Source: an uncultured Bacilli bacterium (GTDB taxonomy: Bacteria > Bacillota_I > Bacilli_A > RF39 > UBA660). From it: DNA of 17,190 bases. The stretch spans positions 1 through 17,190 of the forward strand of contig CALVQP010000019.1 in the NCBI GenBank assembly GCA_944358225.1, given 5' to 3'. Made by a program: the position numbers and the translations under genes. The notes under the pieces are model-generated. The model saw only the letters and a list, made by a program, of their open reading frames with translations. It was not told the origin of the DNA and did no database searches. Each line of letters opens with the position of its first letter. Position 1 is the first letter of the stretch. Below, in pieces: positions 6,639-13,538 of the stretch.

Positions 6639-7085
6639 TTAAAAAGTTTTATGATGTTTATTAGAATTACTGTTTATATCTTGTAAATATTCTATTTCAC
6701 TGGATAAAATAGTTTGCAATATATAATCATTAGTTATTTTTGCTTCTTCTAAGGAGTTAGTTTTTATATTTATTTGTTCTTGAATTTTTTTATTATCACT
6801 TAAATATAAATTTGCCATATTTATTTTACCAATTTTATTTAGAGTATTTAAATAGATAAGATCATCGTCATAATTTTTTCGATCAATTAAATTTTGATAA
6901 ATAAGTAGTATTTCGTGATCAATTTCAGCTATATCAGCTAAAGTATTATCTTTACGCAAATGCCAACTTACATCATTAGGAAACTCGTTTAGGGAATTAT
7001 TGATATGATTTAATAGTTGTTCTTGTAAATAGTAGTATTGCTGTAAATTTTGATATTTTTCTAATAAGTTTTCAGTTTTTGACAT
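6639..7085 (-). CDS. Hypothetical protein, helical, cytoplasmic
   Basis: 148 aa, not recognised. The protein is rich in Asn, Leu, Ile, Glu and Gln, without signal peptide, membrane segment or cysteine. It is predicted to be almost all helix: residues 1-32 and about 90-140 look like amphipathic or coiled-coil helices. A tryptophan motif DVSWHLRKD occurs at 38-46, and the C-terminus is polar (NSNSNKHHKTF). It is the first gene of a leftward unit that continues 14 bases later with the DUF1934-like gene and then rpoE. It starts at ATG, with a weak AGAAAGTGAG upstream, and faces the penicillin-binding protein gene across a 116-base divergent gap. That it is a real gene is supported by length, neighbour spacing and codon use. 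Confidence 0.65.
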   Translation of the reverse strand: MSKTENLLEKYQNLQQYYYLQEQLLNHINNSLNEFPNDVSWHLRKDNTLADIAEIDHEILLIYQNLIDRKNYDDDLIYLNTLNKIGKINMANLYLSDNKKIQEQINIKTNSLEEAKITNDYILQTILSSEIEYLQDINSNSNKHHKTF

Positions 7086-7201
7086 ACACTCACTTTCTTT
7101 CTTGGTTATATATTAACATAGAATTTAATATCTCATTTATTAAAGTTTATTTTATCTTATATTTTTGGAAGTTTTTTCCATAATAATGTTAAGGTGATGT
7201 C
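7086..7201. promoter_or_regulatory. Divergent intergenic region with promoters for both sides
   Basis: Only gap where genes diverge, so both promoters must lie here. Forward candidate for the PBP: TTTATT (7136-7141), 16-base spacer, TATATT (7158-7163). A small stem TGGAA/TTCCA (7166-7170 with 7176-7180) then precedes the strong ribosome-binding site AAGGTGAT (7191-7198). No leftward hexamer pair stood out. Exact promoters are uncertain. Confidence 0.35.
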
Positions 7202-9151
7202 ATGAAAAAATTTTCTTTTTTGGTTAAATGTTGTATAATGATCGGAATTATTGGTTTAGTTAGTATAATTGGACTTTATACTTATGCTTATTTTTCGCCA
7301 AAACTAGAACTTAAAAGTTCTAATCAGTATTATATATATGATAAGAATAACGAAGTAGTTTATCAAGGATCTAAAGTTAGTGAGTGGGTAGATATTGAAA
7401 ATATTTCACCATATTTAATAGATGCAGTAATAGCTACGGAAGATAAAAGTTTTTATTCACATCATGGATTTGATTATTTAAGAATTGCTAAGGCAATGTT
7501 TAATAATATTAAAAATAAGGGGATTTTAGAAGGTGCTTCGACGATATCACAACAGTATATAAAAAATATGTATTTGGATTTCGGTCAGACATGGAAAAGA
7601 AAAATTGAGGAAGCTTTTTTAACTTTAGAATTAGAAATGCATTATGATAAGGAAGAAATATTAGAAGGATATTTAAATACAATTAATTATGGACAAGGAA
7701 ATTATGGAGTTGAAAATGCCAGTCAATATTATTTTGGGAAAAGTAGTAAAGAATTATCATTGGAAGAGGCAATAATATTAGCAGGAATACCGAAAAATCC
7801 TAGTAATTATAATCCAGTGAGCAGTAAAGAAAATGCTATTAAAAGAGCGAATATAGTGGCCCAAGCAATGGTAAATAATGATTATTTATCTGATGAGGAA
7901 AAGGAAAAACTTAATTTTGAAAATGTCGAAATTGTTGGTAAGAAGCAAACCCAAAATTTACAAATGTTAATGTACTATCAGGATGCAGTTTTAGATGAAT
8001 TAAAAACTTTAAATAATATTCCTGATTCTTTATTAGAATCAAAAGGACTCAAAATTTACACTTCTTTAGATATGCAAGCCCAAGCTAAAATGGAAGAAGC
8101 TATTTTAAGTAACATGAATGAAGAACAAAAATTACAAGTTGCTAGTGTTATAATTGATCCTGAGGATGGAGGAGTTGAAGCCTTAACAGGAGGAATTAAT
8201 TATGCAACTAGCCAGTATAATAGAGCAACAAGTGCCAAAAGACAAGTAGGTTCAACAATGAAGCCAATTCTTTATTATGCAGCATTAGAAAATAATTTTA
8301 CAGCTGCAACTACTTTTTTGAGCACACCAACTACTTTTACATTGGAAAATAATCAAACATATTCACCAGCTAATTTTAATAATAAGTATGCTAATAAAGA
8401 TATTACAATGGCAGCAGCTATTTCTTATTCAGATAACATATATGCCGTGAAAACGCATTTGTTTTTAGGAGAAGATGTACTTGTTGATACCGCTAAGCGA
8501 ATGGGTATTACAACGAAGTTAAAAAAGAATGCTTCCTTACCTTTAGGGACAAGTGAGATGACGATGATTGATTTTGCTAATGCTTATACAACCTTAGCTA
8601 GTGGCGGATTTAAAAAAGATATCCATTTTATTGAAAAAGTAGAAGACTTAGAAGGAAATGTTTTATATGAATTTAAAGATAAGAAAGATTTAGTTTTAAA
8701 TGAAAATTACACTTATATTTTAAACGAGTTATTAACATCAACTTATAATAGTGCCTTTATTGATTATAATACTCCAACTGTAATGAGTATTTCAGCAATG
8801 TTATCACAAAAGTATGCGATTAAAACAGGTTCTAGTGGAAGCGATTGTTGGATGGTTGGATATAATAGTGATAAGCTAATGATGGTATGGAATGGCTATG
8901 ATGATAATAAAACGGTGGAAGTAAAGGATAGTAGTTATTCTAAGAATATTTGGTTAGAGACAATGGAATATTTAGAACAAGATAAAAAAGATACTTGGTA
9001 TAAAGTTCCTCCTAATATCATAGGAGTAGAACTAGATGCAATTACCGGTGAAGTTCCAGTAAATGAGAAGAATGCTAATATATTTTATTTTGTTAAAGGA
9101 ACACAGCCAAGAGCCAATGAAGCCCTTGAAGTTGGAAAAACCAGTGAATAA
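7202..9151 (+). CDS. Class A penicillin-binding protein (glycosyltransferase-transpeptidase)
   Basis: 649 aa bifunctional cell-wall enzyme, anchored by one N-terminal membrane segment (about 8-30) with the rest outside. It polymerises lipid II into glycan strands and cross-links stem peptides. GT51 motifs: ATEDKSFYSHHGFD with catalytic Glu80 (78-91), GASTISQQYIKN (111-122), RKIEEAFLTLELE (133-145) and YLNTINYGQGNYGVENA (157-173). Transpeptidase motifs: SxxK at Ser351-Lys354 (GSTMKP), SDN at 410-412 and KTGS at 541-544. All active residues are present. The SDNIYAVKTH context and size recall Bacillus PbpF/PbpG (PBP2c/2d), which act with sporulation; that assignment is tentative. It is the only plus-strand gene, transcribed alone from the divergent gap, and ends in a terminator shared with the noc-like gene. 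Confidence 0.95.
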   Translation: MKKFSFLVKCCIMIGIIGLVSIIGLYTYAYFSPKLELKSSNQYYIYDKNNEVVYQGSKVSEWVDIENISPYLIDAVIATEDKSFYSHHGFDYLRIAKAMFNNIKNKGILEGASTISQQYIKNMYLDFGQTWKRKIEEAFLTLELEMHYDKEEILEGYLNTINYGQGNYGVENASQYYFGKSSKELSLEEAIILAGIPKNPSNYNPVSSKENAIKRANIVAQAMVNNDYLSDEEKEKLNFENVEIVGKKQTQNLQMLMYYQDAVLDELKTLNNIPDSLLESKGLKIYTSLDMQAQAKMEEAILSNMNEEQKLQVASVIIDPEDGGVEALTGGINYATSQYNRATSAKRQVGSTMKPILYYAALENNFTAATTFLSTPTTFTLENNQTYSPANFNNKYANKDITMAAAISYSDNIYAVKTHLFLGEDVLVDTAKRMGITTKLKKNASLPLGTSEMTMIDFANAYTTLASGGFKKDIHFIEKVEDLEGNVLYEFKDKKDLVLNENYTYILNELLTSTYNSAFIDYNTPTVMSISAMLSQKYAIKTGSSGSDCWMVGYNSDKLMMVWNGYDDNKTVEVKDSSYSKNIWLETMEYLEQDKKDTWYKVPPNIIGVELDAITGEVPVNEKNANIFYFVKGTQPRANEALEVGKTSE

Positions 9152-9169
9152 TTTTTTTCACTGGTTTTT
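9136..9169. terminator. Bidirectional terminator between the PBP gene and the noc-like gene
   Basis: AAAAACCAGTGAA (9136-9148) is perfectly complementary to TTCACTGGTTTTT (9157-9169), a 13-bp stem with an 8-base loop, giving A- and T-rich tails in both directions. The PBP stop codon (9149-9151) is in the loop, and the noc-like stop (9158-9160) is in the right arm. It therefore serves both convergent genes and encodes the last residues of both proteins. Confidence 0.92.
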
Positions 9170-10399
9170 AGTAATTTTTATTATTATTTTATATTCATTG
9201 TCTAAATCTATTTCCTCACTATCTACTTTAAAGCCACGATTACTTAAGGTTGTAATCGTCTCTCGAGCTATAGAAATAGCACTTTTTAAATCTAAACCGG
9301 CTTTTTCTTGCTGCTTTTGTTCATAATTAGGATCTAACAATTCTACTTGATCCATTGGATCAAATAATGTTTCTAATTCAACATCATCGTCATTTGAAAT
9401 AGGTTCAGACTTAGATTTTTCGCTAATAACAGGTTCTACCGTTGAAGATGATAGGGGAGGTTCAAAATTAAAAAATTTATTTGGTTCGCTTTGAACATTA
9501 TTAGGCATTGATGGATTATTAAATACTGATGGTCCATCACTCAAACCATTCATATCAACAGCTTCATCTTCTAAAAAGTTAAAGAATTTATTAGGAGTTT
9601 TTTTAGGCTCAGACGCAGGTGTTGGTTCTTTATCATTATTACTTATTGGATTATTTTCTAATGTAGGCGGATTAAAGTTGAAGAATGAATTATTATTGGC
9701 TGGGGTTGAAGCTAACGGAATATCGGTAGCGTTTTTTTTGAAAGATTCTATATCATTATTAACGGAAACTAATGGTATATCATCACTTTTAGCTAGATCA
9801 TCAGATTTTTTGATTTCAATATCTAGCTGGCGCACCGTTAGACGTTCATTAATTATTCTTCCTAACCATTCACGTTGACGTTCTTTATTGGGAATACCAA
9901 GTAAACTTCGAGCGTGTCTTTCACTTATTTTTCCGGCCAAAAGGGCTTCTTGAACACTTTCATCTAAGTTTAAAAGACGTAATTTATTGGCTATAGCTGG
10001 TTGGGAAACTCCCATCTTTTTAGCTAATTGTTCCTGAGTTAAATATCCTTTATCTAAAATATTTTTGTATGAGCGGGCTTCTTCAATTGGAGTTAAATCA
10101 CTACGTTGAATATTTTCAACTAGGGCAACTTCCGCGCTAGTTTGATCATCGATATTTGATATTATTGCAGGAACAGTAGTTAATCCTACCATGCCAGCAG
10201 CACGAAAACGACGTTCTCCAGCTATTATTTCATAGTTTTCACCCATTTTTCTTAATACTAATGGTTGAATTATTCCATGTTCTTTAATTGAGGCCGCTAA
10301 TTCCTCTAATTCTTGATTATTAAAATTAGTTCGTGGTTGAAAACGATTAGGAATTATCTGGGTTAGCGGTACTTGTAATATTTCACTGTTTGTATTCAT
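9158..10399 (-). CDS. noc: Noc/ParB-family DNA-binding protein with FFNF-repeat linker
   Basis: 413 aa, longer than typical Noc or ParB (about 280-290). The N-terminal CTP-binding ParB domain has PNRFQPRT (17-24), GERRFRAA (61-68) and ENIQRSDLTPIEEA (95-108). The helix-turn-helix region reads TQEQLAKKMGVSQPAIANKLRLL, and ERHARSLL (160-167) is closer to Noc than to ParB. Position straight after rsmG also matches Noc, the nucleoid-occlusion protein that keeps FtsZ rings off the chromosome. The C-terminal dimerisation domain is about 367-411. Between them, residues about 200-360 are disordered, rich in Asn, Pro, Ser, Asp and Glu, with three FFNF motifs (239-242, 272-275, 309-312) and two DIPL motifs. 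The usual Noc N-terminal amphipathic membrane helix is missing. No soj/parA gene follows. Family is certain; Noc rather than ParB is likely. Confidence 0.85.
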   Translation of the reverse strand: MNTNSEILQVPLTQIIPNRFQPRTNFNNQELEELAASIKEHGIIQPLVLRKMGENYEIIAGERRFRAAGMVGLTTVPAIISNIDDQTSAEVALVENIQRSDLTPIEEARSYKNILDKGYLTQEQLAKKMGVSQPAIANKLRLLNLDESVQEALLAGKISERHARSLLGIPNKERQREWLGRIINERLTVRQLDIEIKKSDDLAKSDDIPLVSVNNDIESFKKNATDIPLASTPANNNSFFNFNPPTLENNPISNNDKEPTPASEPKKTPNKFFNFLEDEAVDMNGLSDGPSVFNNPSMPNNVQSEPNKFFNFEPPLSSSTVEPVISEKSKSEPISNDDDVELETLFDPMDQVELLDPNYEQKQQEKAGLDLKSAISIARETITTLSNRGFKVDSEEIDLDNEYKIIIKITKNQ

Positions 10400-10402
10400 A
10401 CT

Positions 10403-10460
10403 AAATAGCCCCTTTTTATTTTATTCTATAATTTATTTTATCAATTTTGGGGGCTTATTT
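10403..10460 (-). promoter_or_regulatory. Long-range hairpin linking the rsmG stop and the noc ribosome-binding site
   Basis: On the minus strand, AAATAAGCCCC (10450-10460), which includes the rsmG TAA, can pair with GGGGCTATTT (10403-10412), which contains the noc GGGG ribosome-binding site, with one bulged base. The loop is about 37 bases and AT-rich, and no T-run follows, so this is not an ordinary terminator. It may couple translation of noc to rsmG. Confidence 0.45.
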
Positions 10461-11162
10461 CAATGGCTTTTTTTTAATTTTATCATAAGAACGAGGATAT
10501 ATTGGTGGGGTAGTTCTTACTTTTTGAATTTTCACAATACTTCTTTTACTATTTTCATAAGGTAAGTTAAACTGGATAATTTTCTCTTGTTTTCCTCCTA
10601 AAATTTTTAAACTATTAGTTATAGTTTTTTCTTCTTTAGATACGTCTCCTTTTAAAGCAATAAAATACCCATTTATCTTTACTAGAGGAAGACATAATTC
10701 TATTAGAATATTTAAAGAAGCAACAGCTCTAGCTGTAACTATGTCAAAGTTTTCTTTATTGGTATGAGCAAAGTTTTCACAACGATCGTGAACAAAGGTT
10801 ATATTTTTAAGTTCGAGATTTTGAGCAACTTCTTTTAAAAAAGAGATTTTTTTATTGTTAGAATCAATTATAGTTATTTTTAATTCTGGATAAAATATTT
10901 TAAGTACTAATCCGGGAAAATCTGCGCCACTCCCAACATCAGCTAAGGATGATATTTCGTTTAAACTACAAGCCTTAATAAGTGTTAAGGAATCATAAAA
11001 ATGTTTTAAGTAAACGGCATCATGTTCTATAATTGTTGTTAAATTCATTAATTTATTCCACGATAGTAATAACTCGTAGTATTTTTCTAATTGATCTAAC
11101 TGTTTAGATGTTATTTTAATATTTAAATCTTCTACATATTTTATAAATTGTTCTTTATTCAT
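10455..11162 (-). CDS. rsmG: 16S rRNA (guanine-527 N7)-methyltransferase RsmG (GidB)
   Basis: 235 aa, normal length. RsmG uses S-adenosylmethionine to methylate G527 of 16S rRNA in the decoding centre; its loss gives low-level streptomycin resistance in several bacteria. The N-terminus has YYELLLSWNKLMNLTTI (28-44) and the HFYDSLT motif (54-60). The SAM-binding motif I reads ADVGSGADFPG (74-84), with Asp81 where glycine is usual (GSGAGFPG). TARAVASL (143-150) and GYFIALKG (165-172) follow. The C-terminus is extended and basic (KIKKKPLK). Its ATG overlaps the mnmG stop by eight bases (ATGAATAA), implying translational coupling. noc follows after 55 bases. Confidence 0.95.
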   Translation of the reverse strand: MNKEQFIKYVEDLNIKITSKQLDQLEKYYELLLSWNKLMNLTTIIEHDAVYLKHFYDSLTLIKACSLNEISSLADVGSGADFPGLVLKIFYPELKITIIDSNNKKISFLKEVAQNLELKNITFVHDRCENFAHTNKENFDIVTARAVASLNILIELCLPLVKINGYFIALKGDVSKEEKTITNSLKILGGKQEKIIQFNLPYENSKRSIVKIQKVRTTPPIYPRSYDKIKKKPLK

Positions 11163-13017
11163 TTAAGCCATACTCCTTTTTCAGATAAACTGATAATACA
11201 GCAATATCTGAAGGATTTACCCCGCTTATGCGCGATGCTTGAGCAATAGTAGTAGGACGAATTTGATTAAGTTTTTGTTTAGCTTCACTAGCTAGATTTA
11301 GCACTGTATTGTAGTTTATATCTTCAGGTATTTTTTTCTTTTCTAATTTTAATAGTTTTTCTACTTCTTTTAAAGCTTTATTAATATATCCCTGATATTT
11401 AATGTGTATTTGCACTTGTTCAAGAACATCAAAAGAATAATTTAAGTCTATAAAGTGGCTTAAAAATTCTATTTGTATTTCTGGACGTTTTAATAGATTA
11501 GCTAAGGAAATTGATGAGGTAGGAACTTCAAAGTTGTTATCTTTAAAAATGTTTTTGGTTTTTTCCGTTAGCTTAATATAAGTTGTGGATAAAATGTTGA
11601 TAAGCGTATTGATTTGATTTTCTTTTAATTTAAGAGCTTCGTATTTATCCTTAGGTATTAACCCAATTTGATAACCATATTTTCTTAAACGTAGATCAGC
11701 ATTATCATGACGTAATAAAAGACGATATTCAGCACGAGATGTAAGCAAACGATAAGGTTCCTTAGTTCCTTTGGTAACTAAATCATCAATAAGAACACCA
11801 ATATAGGCTTCGTTTCGTTTTAAAACAAGCGGTTCTTTTTTATCTAGTTTTAAACAAGCGTTTATACCAGCTATTAAGCCTTGAGCGGCAGCTTCTTCAT
11901 AACCACTTGTTCCATTTATTTGCCCGGCAGTAAATAAATTTTCAATGATTTTGCTTTCTAAAGATAGCTTCATTTGTAAAGGATTAATAGCATCATATTC
12001 TATCGCATAAGCATATTTGGTAATAATAGCATTTTCAAAACCTTTTAAACTATGAACCATCTTTTCTTGAATGTCATGGGGCATGCTTGTTGAAAAGCCT
12101 TGTAAATACCATTCGTCATTTTCTTTGGTTTCTGGTTCTAAAAACAATTGATGACGGGATTTATCACTAAAACGAACAATTTTATCTTCAATAGATGGAC
12201 AATAGCGGGGACCAATTCCTTCTACATAGCCACCATACATACTAGATTTATCTAAATTATCTTTGATTATTTGGTGTGTTTGCTCATTAGTATAAACTAA
12301 ATAACATTTTTCTTGGTCTTGAAGGTTATAAAATGGAGGATTATCAAAACTAAATGTATAATACATTTCATCGCCTAGCTCTTCTTCTAGATCTTGTAAA
12401 TTGACACTATTTTTATTTATTCGCGGCGGAGTTCCTGTTTTTAATCGTTGAATATCAAATCCAAGCTTTTTTAAGTTATTACTAAGATGTTTTGATTCTT
12501 TTTGCCCGTGAGGACCACTAGGAGTTTTTTTATTACCAACTAAAATTTGTGCTTTAAGGTAAGTTCCCGTTGTTAAAATAAGAATTTTAGTAAATATTTT
12601 TTCATTGTTTTCTAAAATAACTCCGGTGATTTGCTTATTTTTAATTATAATATCTTCAACCATTGCTTCTTGAATTTCTAAATTAGGAGTTTTTTGTAAA
12701 GTTTCTAACATTATTTTCGGATAAAGCAATTTATCAGCTTGAGCGCGTAGGGAACGAACTGCCGGACCCTTTTTAGAATTTAACATTTTAATTTGAAAAT
12801 GACTACGGTCGGCGATTTTACCCATTAAGCCTCCTAAGGCATCAATTTCACGAACCACAATTCCTTTAGCGGTACCTCCAATTGAGGGGTTACAAGGCAT
12901 ATCGGCAATATTTTTAATATCGGCGGTTATTAGTAGGGTTTTTTTACCTAACACGGCCGAAGCATGAGCAGCTTCGCAACCGGCATGACCGCCGCCAACT
13001 ACAATGACATCATACAT
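11155..13017 (-). CDS. mnmG: tRNA uridine 5-carboxymethylaminomethyl modification enzyme MnmG (GidA)
   Basis: 620 aa, full length. With MnmE it forms the complex that installs cmnm5 at the wobble U34 of tRNAs reading codons ending in A or G, using FAD, methylene-tetrahydrofolate and glycine. The FAD dinucleotide fold is VGGGHAGCEAA (7-17). PCNPSIGGTAKG (41-52) and GPRYCPSIEDKIVRF (269-283), with conserved Cys42 and Cys273, match the family. The second signature, GQINGTSGYEEAAAQGLIAG (365-384), is intact. The C-terminal helical domain that contacts MnmE and tRNA is present and ends at KKEYGLNE. The start is an ATG with AGGAGG at good spacing, 12 bases after the GNAT gene. Its partner mnmE is two genes upstream in the same unit. 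Confidence 0.97.
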   Translation of the reverse strand: MYDVIVVGGGHAGCEAAHASAVLGKKTLLITADIKNIADMPCNPSIGGTAKGIVVREIDALGGLMGKIADRSHFQIKMLNSKKGPAVRSLRAQADKLLYPKIMLETLQKTPNLEIQEAMVEDIIIKNKQITGVILENNEKIFTKILILTTGTYLKAQILVGNKKTPSGPHGQKESKHLSNNLKKLGFDIQRLKTGTPPRINKNSVNLQDLEEELGDEMYYTFSFDNPPFYNLQDQEKCYLVYTNEQTHQIIKDNLDKSSMYGGYVEGIGPRYCPSIEDKIVRFSDKSRHQLFLEPETKENDEWYLQGFSTSMPHDIQEKMVHSLKGFENAIITKYAYAIEYDAINPLQMKLSLESKIIENLFTAGQINGTSGYEEAAAQGLIAGINACLKLDKKEPLVLKRNEAYIGVLIDDLVTKGTKEPYRLLTSRAEYRLLLRHDNADLRLRKYGYQIGLIPKDKYEALKLKENQINTLINILSTTYIKLTEKTKNIFKDNNFEVPTSSISLANLLKRPEIQIEFLSHFIDLNYSFDVLEQVQIHIKYQGYINKALKEVEKLLKLEKKKIPEDINYNTVLNLASEAKQKLNQIRPTTIAQASRISGVNPSDIAVLSVYLKKEYGLNE

Positions 13018-13029
13018 GGTTTGTACCTC

Positions 13030-13536
13030 CTATAACTTTTTTTCATAACTGTAATATTGGCCAGGATAACTATTATAGCAAAATAATTCTTTTTGGCTAT
13101 ATCCTAGTTTTAAAAATAATTTGTGCATCTTTACATTACTTTTTTCGGTTGATGATTTTAATAAATATATGTTGTTTTTTAAGGCGATTTCTTCAGCAAA
13201 CTTCATCAGTCTAACAGCTATATTTTGGGATCTATAGGCACTATTAACGGCTACACGATTAATTTCATAATACTTTCCTTGGTCATTAGATATAGCTTTT
13301 TGTTTATAAGTTCGTTTGGTATAGTCTATACATATTAATCCTTTAATTGTATTTTCTTCTTCTAAAACATATAGAGTATTATAGTATATATCATCTTTGA
13401 ATATTTCTTCATTGGGGTAATCATCTTTTTCACTCCATTGGGGATTATTTAGTTGTTGCATTTCTAATTTAATTTCTTTAATTATTTTCATAATATTTTC
13501 TAAATCATTATTTGTTGCTAATCTAATCATATACAT
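13030..13536 (-). CDS. GNAT-family N-acetyltransferase
   Basis: 168 aa from the start chosen here. It looks like a single GNAT domain, transferring an acetyl group from acetyl-CoA to an unknown amine. The N-terminus MIRLATNNDLENIMKIIKEI is the usual first strand and helix. The acetyl-CoA loop is within NRVAVNSAYRSQNIAVRLM: the Q/RxxGxG/A signature is degenerate (RSQNIA), with Asn in place of the central glycine. The NVKMHKLFLKLGY segment is the usual final motif. The longest frame begins at a TTG inside mnmE, but the ATG at 13536, two bases after the mnmE stop and eight after AGGA, is the better start. It is inserted between mnmE and mnmG, which are adjacent in B. subtilis. The substrate cannot be told. 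Confidence 0.85.
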   Translation of the reverse strand: MYMIRLATNNDLENIMKIIKEIKLEMQQLNNPQWSEKDDYPNEEIFKDDIYYNTLYVLEEENTIKGLICIDYTKRTYKQKAISNDQGKYYEINRVAVNSAYRSQNIAVRLMKFAEEIALKNNIYLLKSSTEKSNVKMHKLFLKLGYSQKELFCYNSYPGQYYSYEKKL

Positions 13537-13538
13537 CT

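Noticed and set aside
9063..9326. Plus-strand open frame spanning the end of the PBP gene and the antisense of noc
   Set aside because: Overlaps two confident genes and crosses the bidirectional terminator; no evidence of coding.
9158..11162. parS site (TGTTTCACGTGAAACA) near the noc/ParB gene
   Set aside because: No matching palindrome was found in or around the gene.
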